Source: Roseivirga sp. BDSF3-8
GTDB lineage: Bacteria; Bacteroidota; Bacteroidia; Cytophagales; Cyclobacteriaceae
Assembly: GCF_041449215.1 (NCBI RefSeq)
Contig: NZ_JBGNFV010000001.1
Coordinates: 2,393,001-2,457,000, forward strand
Direction of reading: 5' to 3'
DNA length: 64,000 bases
This document shows positions 45,155-54,529 of this stretch, in pieces. Position numbers and translations under genes: made by a program. The first letter of the stretch is position 1, and each line of letters begins with the position of its first letter. The notes under the pieces were generated by a model, which ran no database searches, was not told the origin of the DNA, and saw only the letters and a program-made list of their open reading frames with translations.

Positions 45155-45469
45155 TTATGAATCGGTAAACCTGCTGTCTCCCTTGGAGAAAATGCTTATG
45201 GCCTTTTTTAAGATATCACGTTCCAACTGAGCGTCCCGTAGCTCTTTCTTTAACCGAACTATCTCCTTCTCATCTTCACTTAAAGTAGGGTTGCCCTGGC
45301 CGGAAAAACTAGATTCTCCATGTTGTTTGAACTCACGGCACCAGCGCCTGACCAGTTCGGAACGAATCCCTAATTCTTCGGCTACTTCTTTGGCTGTTTT
45401 GTCTGCATCGCACAACTCTACAGCCATTTGCTTAAACTCCTTATCAAAGTGTCTGCGTAATCTCTTCAT
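45155..45469 (-). CDS. IS3-family OrfA (helix-turn-helix)
   Basis: 104 residues. N-terminal HTH_Tnp_1 domain (FDKEFKQMAVELCDADKTAKEVAEELGIRSELVRRWCREF) and a C-terminal leucine-rich coiled stretch (EIVRLKKELRDAQLERDILKKAISIF). A slippery A-AAA-AAG heptamer is present at about 45207-45201 in the codons for LKKA, where ribosomes can move back one base into OrfB. It binds the IS ends and, as OrfAB, performs transposition. Confidence 0.93.
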   Translation of the reverse strand: MKRLRRHFDKEFKQMAVELCDADKTAKEVAEELGIRSELVRRWCREFKQHGESSFSGQGNPTLSEDEKEIVRLKKELRDAQLERDILKKAISIFSKGDSRFTDS

Positions 45470-45511
45470 TATTCTGTAAAGGTAAGCCTTATGTGCTTAA
45501 CTCACTGTCCA

Positions 45512-45785
45512 ATCTAAGGTAGCAGATCCACCTATTACTCAATTATTCAACAATTCAACCCTTCGCTCATTCTCTCAACTCAACACTCGATAACTCTATT
45601 ATTCAATTACTCTGTTATTCACTCATTAAAAAAGGCACCAACTCTCCGGCCCGTACCCTGCTTAAAAATTCTATTATTCTATAATTCAATTACTCCGTTA
45701 CTAAGCCCTCATAACTAAAAACTCACCACTCAATCACACTCTGTAACTCTATTATTCACTCATTCCCTCATTCAAAATTCCCTCA
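45512..45785. repeat. Low-complexity degenerate repeat tract
   Basis: About 270 bases built from variants of TATTCAATTACTC, CTCTATTATTC and TCACTCATT, with little G. No reading frame of note. It separates the IS3 element from the 3' end of sbcC. Confidence 0.6.
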
Positions 45786-48700
45786 TTAATCACCCTTCCA
45801 GCTATACCCGATCATACTGCCCCTCTCCTTATCATTCTCTATCTTCAGGTAAAGGTCTATCTCCTGTTGCAGCTCCTCTACGTGTGAGATAATGCCCACG
45901 ATGCGGTTCTCTTTGCGCAGGCTCTTCAGCGTTTCGAATACAATGCGCAGGCTATCCTTATCCAGCGAGCCGAATCCCTCATCCAGGAAGAAAAAGCTCT
46001 GGTCCGCCTCGTTCAGGCTGCGGATATTTTCCGCCAGCGCCAGCGCCAGGCAAAGCGCTGCCTGAAAAGTTTGCCCGCCGCTTAGCGTCTTCAGCAGACG
46101 TGTGCGGCCATTGTTCAGGTAGTCGCGCACAATGAAGTCATTCTGCTCATTCAGCTCCAGGCTCAGGTTGTTTTTTGTAAGCTTAAAGAATCGCTCGTTT
46201 GCTGCCCGGCACAGGTCCCGCAGGCGTATGCTGCTTACATAGCGCACGAAGCCACTGCCCCGGAAGAGGTAGGCAATCTCGTTGAGGTTGCCCAGGCGTA
46301 CTTCCAGGGCCTCCTTCTTCTCCAGCAAGTCCTTCTTCTTTTCCATCTGCTCCAGCATCCGCTGGCGCTCTTTTTCCGCCACTGCCAGTTGCTTTTCCAG
46401 GTTGCCCGTCGTCTCCCGCAGTTCATCCAGGCGCCTATTCAGGGTTTCATGCCGTTCCGCTTCATAAGCCTGGCCGTCGATGTCACTCTCGCACTTCTTC
46501 ACCTGCTCCCCAAGGCTGTGCAGCTTTTTGTCATAGGCCGCCAGTGCGTCCTTTTCCGTCGCTATGTCCAGCCCCTTTTTTAGCAACGCTTTTATATCCT
46601 GCAGCGAGTCAAAGTTATGCTGCGTAGCCAGCGCATTGAGTTCCGCCGTTCTATCCTCCGCACGCTTTGCCGTCAGGTTCTTTTGCTCCTCGCGGCTCTT
46701 CAGCGTAGCTTCTGTTTGTACATAAGCCTGCTTAGCCTCCTCTGCCGCTTTCTTTTTCTGCTCGTAAGTGGCCTCCAGGTCCGCGATCTTACGGCGACCC
46801 CGCTCCGCACTGCGGCGCAACTCCTCCACCGGTTTTTCCATGAACTTCTCCACCGGCAGCACCTTTACCCGCTGCTTTTTATCCGCTACCGCTGCCGCCG
46901 CTATCCGCTGTTCCGATTGCGTTTCCTGCCGGGCACGCTCCTGCGTTTCAGCGAGTGTCCGCAGTTTTTCCACTGTTGCTTCCTGCTCCTCCCGCTGTTT
47001 TGCCAGCTTACTCCTGTGCTGGCGGGCCGCTTTCGCTGCCTCCAGGCTCTGCTGCAGCGTTTCTTCCGTCGCTTCAGCATAGTCCGGGGCCACCTCAGGC
47101 AAAGGCTGGCTCTCATGTTCCGCCAGTTCCCTTTCCCGGCTCTGCACATTTTGTTGCGCCCCCTCCAGTGTCGCTGCTATGCGGCTTACCTGTACCTTCA
47201 GGTCCGTCCACACCCTTGCTTTATCCTTTTCCGCTGCTTCCTTTTTGCTTAGCACTTTCAGTTGGCTATGTACCGCTTCAAAGCCCGCTACATCCGGGTG
47301 GTGCGTGGCTCCACACAGCGGGCAGGGGTCTCCCTCCTTTAGGTCATTCGCCCACTCAGATAGCCGGTGCTTTACCTGCAGCCTGTTCTTTTCTTCCGCC
47401 AGCGTCGCCTGTTCCTTTTCAGCGTCCCGTAACCTTTCGGCAATCTGCTCTTCGATAGCCTCTGTAGCCAGGGATGAGTCTGCTTCCAGCCCGCTGCTTT
47501 TCAGAAGCTCCTGTAGCTCCCCCTGCTGCTTTTCCAGTTGGAGCCGCTCCGCCGCCACCGTCTCCTTAAGCTTGGTCGTTCGCTCCTGGTGCCGGCGTAT
47601 GTCACGCCGTGCGTTCAGCGCCGTTATAATCTCCCCCTCGCGGTCAGGCATATCCTCAAGGCCCGCCTGTTGCTCCCTCGTTTTTCCCAGCCTTGTTTTC
47701 CCTTCTTCCAGATCGTGCCTGATCTTCTCACATGCCGCATCCTGTGCCTTTAGCTTTTCACTAAGGCCTTTTTCCTTCCTGCTTTCCTCGCCTATGTCAA
47801 TAATCAGCTCCAGGTCCTCCAACTGCTGGCGCAGTTGCTCCCGGTTCGCAAGCCCCTTTTCTGCCTCTTCATAATCCTTTTCCGCTTCTGCCAGCGCCCC
47901 CTTCTGTCGTTCCAGGCTTTGGATAAGGTTTGTTACCTGTTCCTTCTGTTCTATAAGGTCCTGCTGTAGCTGCCCGTAGCTTTCCAGCTTATCGCGAAAC
48001 TCCACCACCGCCAGCTCATACCGCGCCAGCGAGGAGCGGCGCTGTTGGTAGCTGTCCTGCTGCCCCTGCAGTATCGTCAGTTCATTGCGGTATGCCTTTA
48101 GCGAGTCGTAAAGCCCCTTCAGCCGTTCACATTCCTTTTGCTGTGCCTGCAGGTCCACCGTTTCCTTTTGGCCATCCAGCAGCTTTTCTTTCATCTCCGC
48201 TATAGCCTGCTGGCCTTCCGCCAACTGCTCCTCGCTCACCTCTCCCAAGCCCTCCAGTTGCGTATTCAGCACCAGCAAGTCCTCCTTCGTACCGCTCACC
48301 AGCTTATTTGCCGGCTCCCCCAGGTCAAACTTATCCAGGCGGAAGAGCTCCTGCAGCATCTTCGTGCGGTCACGCGCCGGCTGGTCGATAAACTCCCTGA
48401 ACTTCCCCTGGGGAATGATAATCGTTTGCATGAAGTGCTCATAGCTCATGCCCACTACCTCCGCCGTATCCAGCTTATCCGGCAGCGGCTGCCAGTCACC
48501 TCCCTTATCAATATAGTAGCCACGCTCCTTTACCTCCACCGTGTCATAGTCGCTCTTTTTGCGCTGCGCCGTAAACGTAAAGCGGTAAAGGCTCTCATTT
48601 TGCTTACCCGCTTTAAAAGTAAAGTCAATGTACAGGCTGTCACTCTGCAGGTTCAGCATATTGTAGTACCGGTTGTCACCCCGCGCACTCAGTCGCGGAC

Positions 48701-48866
48701 TGCGATCGTACAGCACAAACATGATCGCCTCCAGTATAGACGACTTACCCGAGCCCACCCCGCCAAATATGCCAAAAAGCTGCCCGCTCGTAAGAGTCTC
48801 AAAGTCTATCGTCTGCCGCTCCCGGTAAGAGTACAGGCCTTCTATTGTCAGCGTTACAGGAATCAT
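45786..48866 (-). CDS. sbcC: Exonuclease subunit SbcC (Rad50-like ATPase)
   Basis: 1026 residues. An N-terminal Walker A (FGGVGSGKSSILEAIMF) is followed by two long coiled coils. Between them is the zinc hook CPLC (DPCPLCGATHHP, near residue 500). The C-terminal ABC part contains the signature LSGGQTFQAALCLALAL, and Walker B is FFFLDEGFGSLD. It forms with SbcD the Mre11/Rad50-type complex that opens hairpins and processes DNA ends. Its ATG overlaps the sbcD stop by four bases (ATGA). Codons favour G/C in third position, unlike the island next door. Confidence 0.95.
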   Translation of the reverse strand: MIPVTLTIEGLYSYRERQTIDFETLTSGQLFGIFGGVGSGKSSILEAIMFVLYDRSPRLSARGDNRYYNMLNLQSDSLYIDFTFKAGKQNESLYRFTFTAQRKKSDYDTVEVKERGYYIDKGGDWQPLPDKLDTAEVVGMSYEHFMQTIIIPQGKFREFIDQPARDRTKMLQELFRLDKFDLGEPANKLVSGTKEDLLVLNTQLEGLGEVSEEQLAEGQQAIAEMKEKLLDGQKETVDLQAQQKECERLKGLYDSLKAYRNELTILQGQQDSYQQRRSSLARYELAVVEFRDKLESYGQLQQDLIEQKEQVTNLIQSLERQKGALAEAEKDYEEAEKGLANREQLRQQLEDLELIIDIGEESRKEKGLSEKLKAQDAACEKIRHDLEEGKTRLGKTREQQAGLEDMPDREGEIITALNARRDIRRHQERTTKLKETVAAERLQLEKQQGELQELLKSSGLEADSSLATEAIEEQIAERLRDAEKEQATLAEEKNRLQVKHRLSEWANDLKEGDPCPLCGATHHPDVAGFEAVHSQLKVLSKKEAAEKDKARVWTDLKVQVSRIAATLEGAQQNVQSRERELAEHESQPLPEVAPDYAEATEETLQQSLEAAKAARQHRSKLAKQREEQEATVEKLRTLAETQERARQETQSEQRIAAAAVADKKQRVKVLPVEKFMEKPVEELRRSAERGRRKIADLEATYEQKKKAAEEAKQAYVQTEATLKSREEQKNLTAKRAEDRTAELNALATQHNFDSLQDIKALLKKGLDIATEKDALAAYDKKLHSLGEQVKKCESDIDGQAYEAERHETLNRRLDELRETTGNLEKQLAVAEKERQRMLEQMEKKKDLLEKKEALEVRLGNLNEIAYLFRGSGFVRYVSSIRLRDLCRAANERFFKLTKNNLSLELNEQNDFIVRDYLNNGRTRLLKTLSGGQTFQAALCLALALAENIRSLNEADQSFFFLDEGFGSLDKDSLRIVFETLKSLRKENRIVGIISHVEELQQEIDLYLKIENDKERGSMIGYSWKGD

Positions 48867-50089
48867 GAGCGTTGCGCCTCCAGTATTTCATTAAATAGCT
48901 GCATCAGGTCCTCGTTAGGCTCCTGGCCTTTTTTATGTTCAAAATAGCTCTTAAACAAGTCGCGAATGTCCCGGTTCATATCCGGCATCACCTTTCCCCT
49001 TGCCTGCATCGGGTCCTGCTCACCCGTCACCTCCGGTATCAGCGACACAATGCCATCGTGCACATTATATAGCTGCTTTTTCGTCTTCGCAGCCAGGTAC
49101 GTCTCCGTCACCAGCGTCAGCTCCACAAAAGTTTGCTCGTTTGCAGTGAGCCATTCCACCGCCTCCTCCGTACTTTCGAAGCGTTTCCGGATCAGCTTGC
49201 GGCCCTTTTCCAGCGCTACCCGGCGCACCTCCGCCTCCTTACCCGGTTCCACATCAATTATCGCCACATACTTTTGCTGCCCCGCCTCACTAAAGCTATA
49301 GGACAGCGGGCTGCTGCTATACACCACCGGGCACGGCTCCTTGTCCACCGTCTGGTAGCGGTGCAGATGGCCCAGCGCCACATATTGCATGTTTTTAGGA
49401 AAATTTTCCGTATAGATCGCCTGCGCTCCACCCATATGCAGGATCGGCTTTTCATCGTCCGGCTCCTCCGGTTCAGCCCCCCCTTTTTTCATCACATACA
49501 GGTGCGCCGTCAGCATATTCACCCCCAGGTCATCACAATATCTATCCGCCAGGTGCTGCCAGCGCTCCGCCAGCACCTGCCTTAGCGCTTCCTCCCGGTC
49601 CTCTTCACCCAGGTAGCGGCGCATCGTTACCTCATTCGCATAAGGCGTCAGCAAGAGCCGCATCGGGTAGCCTATGCCCGGCACACGAACCTCCACAAAG
49701 CCCGGCTCCGAGTGGCTCACCTCCAGCCCCGTATCCAGCGTAAAGGCAGGTATATGCGAACCCGGATAGCCTGCGAACAGGATACCACACTCCCGCGCCA
49801 GCGGGTCAGGTGCCTCTATCCGGTCCGCCGAATCATGATTGCCCGCTATCGCAATCACCGGCCGCTGGCCCTCCCTGCTCAGGCGCTTCAGCGTACGGTA
49901 CAGCAGCTCCATCGCCTCATTGCCCGGGTTATACGTATCAAACAAGTCACCTGCCACGATCACTGCATCCACCTCCTCGCGGTCCGCCACCTCACAGATC
50001 TCCGCCATCACCTCATGCTGCTCCGGCAACCGCGAGTAGTCCATCAGCCGCTTACCCAGGTGCCAGTCTGCCGTATGTAATATCCTCAT
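48863..50089 (-). CDS. sbcD: Exonuclease subunit SbcD (Mre11-like nuclease)
   Basis: 408 residues. Mre11-type phosphoesterase motifs occur in order: HTADWHLGK, VAGDLFDTYN, IAGNHDSADR, LTAHLYVMKKG and VALGHLHRYQ. The C-terminal ~130 residues include the capping domain. The ATG at 50089 opens the canonical MRILHTADWHLGK. First gene of the sbcDC operon; partner of SbcC. Confidence 0.96.
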   Translation of the reverse strand: MRILHTADWHLGKRLMDYSRLPEQHEVMAEICEVADREEVDAVIVAGDLFDTYNPGNEAMELLYRTLKRLSREGQRPVIAIAGNHDSADRIEAPDPLARECGILFAGYPGSHIPAFTLDTGLEVSHSEPGFVEVRVPGIGYPMRLLLTPYANEVTMRRYLGEEDREEALRQVLAERWQHLADRYCDDLGVNMLTAHLYVMKKGGAEPEEPDDEKPILHMGGAQAIYTENFPKNMQYVALGHLHRYQTVDKEPCPVVYSSSPLSYSFSEAGQQKYVAIIDVEPGKEAEVRRVALEKGRKLIRKRFESTEEAVEWLTANEQTFVELTLVTETYLAAKTKKQLYNVHDGIVSLIPEVTGEQDPMQARGKVMPDMNRDIRDLFKSYFEHKKGQEPNEDLMQLFNEILEAQRS

Positions 50090-50199
50090 GCGCTTCCTTT
50101 CCGGTTATGCCCGCAATATAATTGTTACATCCTGTCAAACCCTAATGAGCCAGATCATGCGGGTGGAATCATAGAGTTATTGAAGTTCAGAATGATGAT

Positions 50200-50320
50200 A
50201 TAGCACCAGTAGAGACGCCATGCTGGTGTCTTGTTGCGTTTGGTAGTGAATCTCAGCCACCGTGAGAATTTTCCTGCTATACCTTTGAAAATACACCATC
50301 CTAATTCCCCCTTCCGGCCC
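50200..50320 (+). repeat. Interspersed repeat, copy A left part
   Basis: Begins near CAGTAGAGACGCCA and ends with TTGAAAATACACCATCC and TAATTCCCCCTTCCGGCCC. The same blocks occur at 57240-57356 and, in shorter form, at 58735-58770. Confidence 0.65.
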
Positions 50321-50403
50321 ATAGCCATCAAGCTAAGCACCAATTCCCCTCCTATGGTAATAGGAGGGGGGAAGTAAAAACGCGAAGGCGTGTTTTATTT
50401 CGG

Positions 50404-50493
50404 GGTGGTCCGGCTTCCGGTGGTCCGGCTTCCGGTGGTCCGGCTTCCGGTGGTCCGACTCTCGGTGGGCCGGCTTCCGCTGGGCCGGCTTCC
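50404..50493 (+). repeat. 15-bp tandem repeat, six units
   Basis: The unit is GGTGGTCCGGCTTCC. Units 1-3 are identical; units 4-6 carry one to four substitutions. It lies within the split interspersed repeat. Confidence 0.85.
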
Positions 50494-50595
50494 GGTCGTA
50501 CATGCGGCAAATGGCAAGAGAGTAATCATTTCAGTGTACTACTACCCTTATCTTGAAGGCTATGCATTCCGGCCCGGTGCGGCCTATGTAGACAG

Positions 50596-50700
50596 CAAAT
50601 GTAATAGCCAAGGGCGCAGGGGTAAGCTGTCCTTATAGGCAACATGCTCCGTCCCGGGGACCTGTGCGCTTGCCAGCGTATGTAACAGAGCAGTAAAGTA
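50596..50700 (+). repeat. Interspersed repeat, copy A right part
   Basis: Contains AGCAAATGTAATAGCCAAGG, GCAGGGGTAAGCTGTCCTTA, GCTCCGTCC and TGTAACAGAGCAGTAAAG. These match in order the right halves of the copies at 57374-57455 and 58776-58856. Confidence 0.65.
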
Positions 50701-50981
50701 TTATGAGTATTATTTCATATTCTACCCCACCCCAGCCGCTTGCCTTACACCAAGGCAGTAAGGTAAAAACTTACAAAAATGGGAAATCACAATCCATTCC
50801 GTACAAGTTACGCTTCGCTAAACTCACAATAGTGAGCCTGGGCAAAAAGTTGATTAATCTGGGGTTGAACCTTATCCGGAAGTGACCATAGTTGCCACCA
50901 TATCGAGGCTATGCCACCTGAAAAAAGCAGAAAGTATTTCCCCGCATAAGGACCCCCGGGTTGTAATAGCGTAGCCCTAGG

Positions 50982-52561
50982 CTAATTTTTGAAAAACTTC
51001 CTGAAGGCACTAATAGTCTGATAGATAAGAAAAGCATACCCCAAGCGGTGCAGAAAGTCCCAGAAATACGTCCAGCCCGTAAGGCAGTTAGGATAATCCG
51101 GGAAAAGGCTTTCCAGCCGATGGGCAGGGTTAAAAAGCTGCCAGAAAGCCTGCCAGTTTTGGGTAATTAGTGACCAGTTGCTGCCGCTGGTGTCCAAACT
51201 TAGTACTATGGCCACATATAAAAAAATTGTCCATATAGCAGATAGCAAAATGGGCTTTTGCCAGTTCAGGCCATAGTCATTCGTTTGGCTCAGGAGTAAA
51301 ATCCACCTGTCACCATGCCACCAGGATCGGCGGTCTTTAATCTCCCTTTTGTAGGCCTTAAATTCTCTTGCCTGAAATTCCAATGCCTGTATACGATTAC
51401 CCTGGTTATTGCTGGCGTGCTTTAGTTGCTGTATACGTCACGCTGCTCAGCAGCAGGATTACTTTCTATCAGCTTTTGAGTACTAAATAATTTGGTGTTT
51501 CTTAACAGCACTTGGTCTGTGGTACTATACTTTATTGTGAACTTACTGAAGGCGAAAAAATCACAATCGTAAAAGGCTGTTTTACCTAGGTCCGATTCCG
51601 AAATTGTAAACTTCGAATTTTTAACCTCAGTGGCTTTTTTAGCTTCACAATCCAAAAAATTGACTCGGTAATGATTGATGAAGCTGTCGATATTCAAACT
51701 ACTTATGAGAAGCTCATCAAACGTAATATGGAGACTTTCATTTCCCCCAAGGAGAGAAAGGTAGTTTATACTCCCTTTCCAAACCACAAGCTTTCCTTCT
51801 GCTTCTTTTCCCGGCTCTACTATAAGGCTTCTAACTACATTATCGTTGAGGTAAACGTTAAAGGGCTCATTCGTCTTAAGGCCGCTAATCTTTAATAGAT
51901 TAGCACCTTTAATATACTGTACCTTAGACTGGCCTTTGATTACGCAATCAATAATAGTCATTTGATCTATCACAGTATCAAATATCTGGAAGCCACTATT
52001 AAAAACTGATCGATCTATATTCAGATCTTGGCAGAAAGCATGGGGTTTATAATTGCGTATTTCAAAATACGAATGAATTTGGGTATTTCTAATTAATAAC
52101 GATCTTGTAAATCCGCATCTATCAAATATACACTTGCCATTTATTTTTCCATCAATAATATATAGGGTTTGGAAGTTTACACTTGATAGATACAGTTCTC
52201 CTAACACGCACCTTTCTAAAGAACTATCTTCACTATAGACGCCTCCCCTTAGGTTGAGATAGTGCTTGAATTCACAATTGACAGCCTGCATACTAATGAC
52301 ATCCAGGCTCAAAAACACAACATCCTTTTCAAAGACTGTATTTCTAAGGTAAATCCCACTTGCCTTTTCTCCCGAGCCTTTTACAGTAAGCTTTTCTTTA
52401 AAGACTACCCCGAAAAACCGAACTGCAACCAGTTTCTCGTTTAGCTCAAACTCAACCGGAAAATCAATTATCGTATTATATATACTTCTACCCGCTTCTA
52501 GAGCTTCCCAAAAATCCTTTTCACTGATAGGTTCTGTAGGCGGGGTGAATTTTTCTTCCAT
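50982..52561 (-). pseudogene. Pentapeptide-repeat-like/beta-helix membrane protein gene broken by a one-base frameshift
   Basis: The N-terminal part (52561-51422, 379 residues) is rich in right-handed-helix-like repeats (for example IIDGKINGKCIFDRCGFTRSLL). It ends prematurely in ...RDVYSN. In another frame the chain continues without a gap as IQQLKHASNNQGNRIQALEFQAREFKAYKREI and two C-terminal membrane segments, ending at 50982. Restoring one G (plus-strand C near 51429) gives ...RDVYRQLKHASNNQGNR..., a natural join. The intact protein would be about 525 residues with a soluble repeat domain and a membrane tail. It could also be a sequencing error. No function known. Confidence 0.75.
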
Positions 52562-52657
52562 AGCTGAAGATCAAAAGGTTATAAAGGCACTGACCTTATA
52601 CCCTCTTTGTTTTATTGTTTTTTAACGAAAAAACTGATTTATTTCCATTTATACAAT

Positions 52658-53878
52658 ATGAATTTAAAAGAAGTAAGTGAATTTGAAGAGGTTGTAGCAA
52701 ATGTTATTGCTTTCAATAAAGATTTACAAACTGAGGGTTCTATTGCCCTCCGTCGTTTTAGCCAATTTTCTCATTGGTACTATATACCATACCTGGACTT
52801 ATTTGGCCCCAGTAAGTTTATAGGGTACAAAAATATGGGTATTGATAATTATAGTGGAGAGGGTGATGGTAGAGACACCCAGCAATTTCTTAATCCTTTC
52901 TTTGATAAAGTAGAAAATCGTGATCCTCACTACCCAGAACTGACTCGTAAACTTAAAAGCTTGGCTTCATCTACCGGTAAGGATATTAACAGTCGTACAT
53001 TAAATGGCAGCGGAGGTATTTATATCCCCAAGCCTGAATTTGATCTTGGCATTGCCGATTCTAGTTTCCTGGATATAAAATACCTTAAGAATGTAACCAA
53101 TGATGCAGGGAATGCCTACCTGAAAAGCCCTGATGTCTTTACGCTTCACTGGCCTGAAAAACTGAACAGCAATATACTTGCCGCAGACCCCGGTGAAATC
53201 ATTTGCCTGTTTCAGAAAGGTAGATCTGAAAATACGATCTATTTAACACATTTAGTAACTCCTGTTGATAGAAAAGTATTGAAAGATGGTTATGGGAATT
53301 ACCAAAAAGGCAGAAGCGTACGGATAATAGCCGTAGTTAATAATATCCATGATATTCCGTTAAAAAGCAGTGTTCCTGTAGAGTCTAACCTGCGTAATAG
53401 GGCCTGGGGCCGGACTGAAGAACCTGAGAAAATATTTAGTATTGATGATGTAGAGGATGCCCAGTTAGCCATCTGGGACTTATTCAGGCCCTATTTCAGA
53501 CCATTCATAAATAACCCAAACCCCTACGCTCCCCCTTCTGATGCTGATGATATAGAACATGAACCTAGCAGGGAAGGAAAGGTGAAACTGGTGACGCACC
53601 TAACCAGGGAACGTAACAGAAAGCTGGTAAACGCCAAAAAAGCACAGGCACTGCAGAATGGTACGCTACATTGCGAGGTCTGCGAGTTCTCGTTTATAGA
53701 TAAGTACGGCCAGCCATTTATAGAATGCCACCATGATACCCCAATACATAAAGGCGCAAAGCTAAACGGTATAGAAGACCTAAGCCTGGTATGTCCCAAC
53801 TGCCATAGAATGCTTCACCGCAAATTTGACGGGGAGTATCACACAGTGGAGTCGCTTAGGAAGAAGTTTTTTAGCTGA
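52658..53878 (+). CDS. HNH endonuclease domain protein
   Basis: 406 residues from the ATG at 52658; an upstream TTG at 52607 is less likely. The C-terminal ~80 residues are an McrA-like HNH nuclease with zinc cysteines. The order is CEVC, then the ECHHDTPI catalytic His stretch, then LVCPNCHRMLH. The N-terminal ~300 residues are of unknown family, perhaps a DNA- or modification-sensing part, as in many stand-alone restriction enzymes. A-T-rich codons and the setting in the island suggest acquisition by transfer. It is divergent from the broken repeat-protein gene. No methyltransferase is adjacent, so a modification-dependent or phage-directed nuclease is plausible (inference). Confidence 0.85.
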   Translation: MNLKEVSEFEEVVANVIAFNKDLQTEGSIALRRFSQFSHWYYIPYLDLFGPSKFIGYKNMGIDNYSGEGDGRDTQQFLNPFFDKVENRDPHYPELTRKLKSLASSTGKDINSRTLNGSGGIYIPKPEFDLGIADSSFLDIKYLKNVTNDAGNAYLKSPDVFTLHWPEKLNSNILAADPGEIICLFQKGRSENTIYLTHLVTPVDRKVLKDGYGNYQKGRSVRIIAVVNNIHDIPLKSSVPVESNLRNRAWGRTEEPEKIFSIDDVEDAQLAIWDLFRPYFRPFINNPNPYAPPSDADDIEHEPSREGKVKLVTHLTRERNRKLVNAKKAQALQNGTLHCEVCEFSFIDKYGQPFIECHHDTPIHKGAKLNGIEDLSLVCPNCHRMLHRKFDGEYHTVESLRKKFFS

Positions 53879-53961
53879 AATGACTTACGTAGTATTATGC
53901 CAGTAGTTATCCAGGCGGATTTCTGAAACAGGACAACCTTCCACCTTTTTATATCAGTTCG

Positions 53962-54048
53962 GTAGCTATAAGCCCCATCGGGGCGAAACCTTTGTAGAAT
54001 AAATAGATATAAAAATAAAGGAGTGCCGTAGGTACGGCATAAATGGCT
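53962..54048. repeat. REP-like element with two small palindromes
   Basis: Contains CCCCATCGGGGCGAAACC and, 40 bases on, the palindrome TGCCGTAGGTACGGCA. A related pair is at 58543-58612. Such two-hairpin intergenic elements are common in Bacteroidota genomes. Confidence 0.6.
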
Positions 54049-54529
54049 ATACGCCTACCTCTTCATCTGCATTTCGTTCCCTGTAGCTTTCTATACGGGC
54101 GTATAAAAACTGAATCAGATCATTGAAATAATCTGATTGCATATAGTCTATAACGCATTGCTCCAGCTCCTCTGCGCTGTTACATATCATGTTTTCTCCA
54201 CTATCATATCCAATCAGCATTACCTCTACCGGATAGATCGTATTCTGAATTGAATGAACTTCCACAAGTTGCACAAAATGCCCTGAACCTATCAAAGCTT
54301 TTAAGAATAGCGCATACCCTATTTTGTAGTTACCGGCGATCCTATCAGCCCTTTTATCCTCCAGGTAACTGATTTCCTCTACGATTCCGTCTATATCGTC
54401 CCTGTAAGTATCTGATATAGCTTGAGCAAACTTTACTAATACACTATCAGCAGCATCTCCTTTAATGCGCTTTATTCTCGATGTATTTCTTCTGGGGAGT
54501 ATATTTTGGATGTCCTGCATAGTTATCAA
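54047..54529 (-). CDS. Hypothetical protein, partner of the EEP nuclease gene
   Basis: 160 residues; family not recognised. Soluble, mixed helical/beta pattern with an acidic C terminus (ERNADEEVGV). Asp/Glu-rich helices (SDTYRDDIDGIVEEISYLEDKRADR) precede a hydrophobic strand (YPVEVMLIGYD) and a helical tail. The ATG at 54529 (MITMQ) overlaps the stop of the nuclease gene by four bases, so translation is coupled. A second ATG three codons on is possible. The tight pairing suggests a regulator, immunity or substrate-recognition partner of the nuclease (inference). Confidence 0.7.
   Translation of the reverse strand: MITMQDIQNILPRRNTSRIKRIKGDAADSVLVKFAQAISDTYRDDIDGIVEEISYLEDKRADRIAGNYKIGYALFLKALIGSGHFVQLVEVHSIQNTIYPVEVMLIGYDSGENMICNSAEELEQCVIDYMQSDYFNDLIQFLYARIESYRERNADEEVGV

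Larger units (their letters stand above)
44287..45511 (-). mobile_element. IS3-family insertion sequence, complete (about 1225 bp)
   Basis: Imperfect terminal inverted repeats begin TGGACA and share the inner TTAAGCACATA. The left copy is at 44287-44308; the right copy, read on the minus strand, is at 45511-45490. Inside are orfA and orfB on the minus strand, joined by a -1 frameshift. No clear target-site duplication is seen at the flanks. Both genes are intact, so the element may be functional. Confidence 0.85.
50090..50981. other. Repeat-rich intergenic region at the left edge of the accessory island
   Basis: About 890 bases without a convincing gene. It holds a split copy of an interspersed repeat (50200-50320 and 50596-50700) and, between its halves, a 15-bp tandem repeat (50404-50493). 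The open frame through the tandem repeat encodes a VVRLP repeat and has no family support. The last ~280 bases hold nothing recognisable. Confidence 0.6.

Noticed and set aside
46617-47874. Long open frames antisense to sbcC (211 and 231 residues)
   Set aside because: Shadows caused by the G/C-rich codons of sbcC; low-complexity Ser/Arg/Leu translations.
50404-50493. Possible CRISPR-like array
   Set aside because: The 15-base units are directly adjacent with no spacers, and no cas gene is near.
50390-50638. Open frame of 82 residues with VVRLP repeats
   Set aside because: It is simply the translation of the tandem repeat plus repeat copy A; no start signal or family support.
50703-50885. 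Open frame of 60 residues after repeat copy A
   Set aside because: No family, no ribosome-binding site of note, and located in non-coding repeat surroundings.
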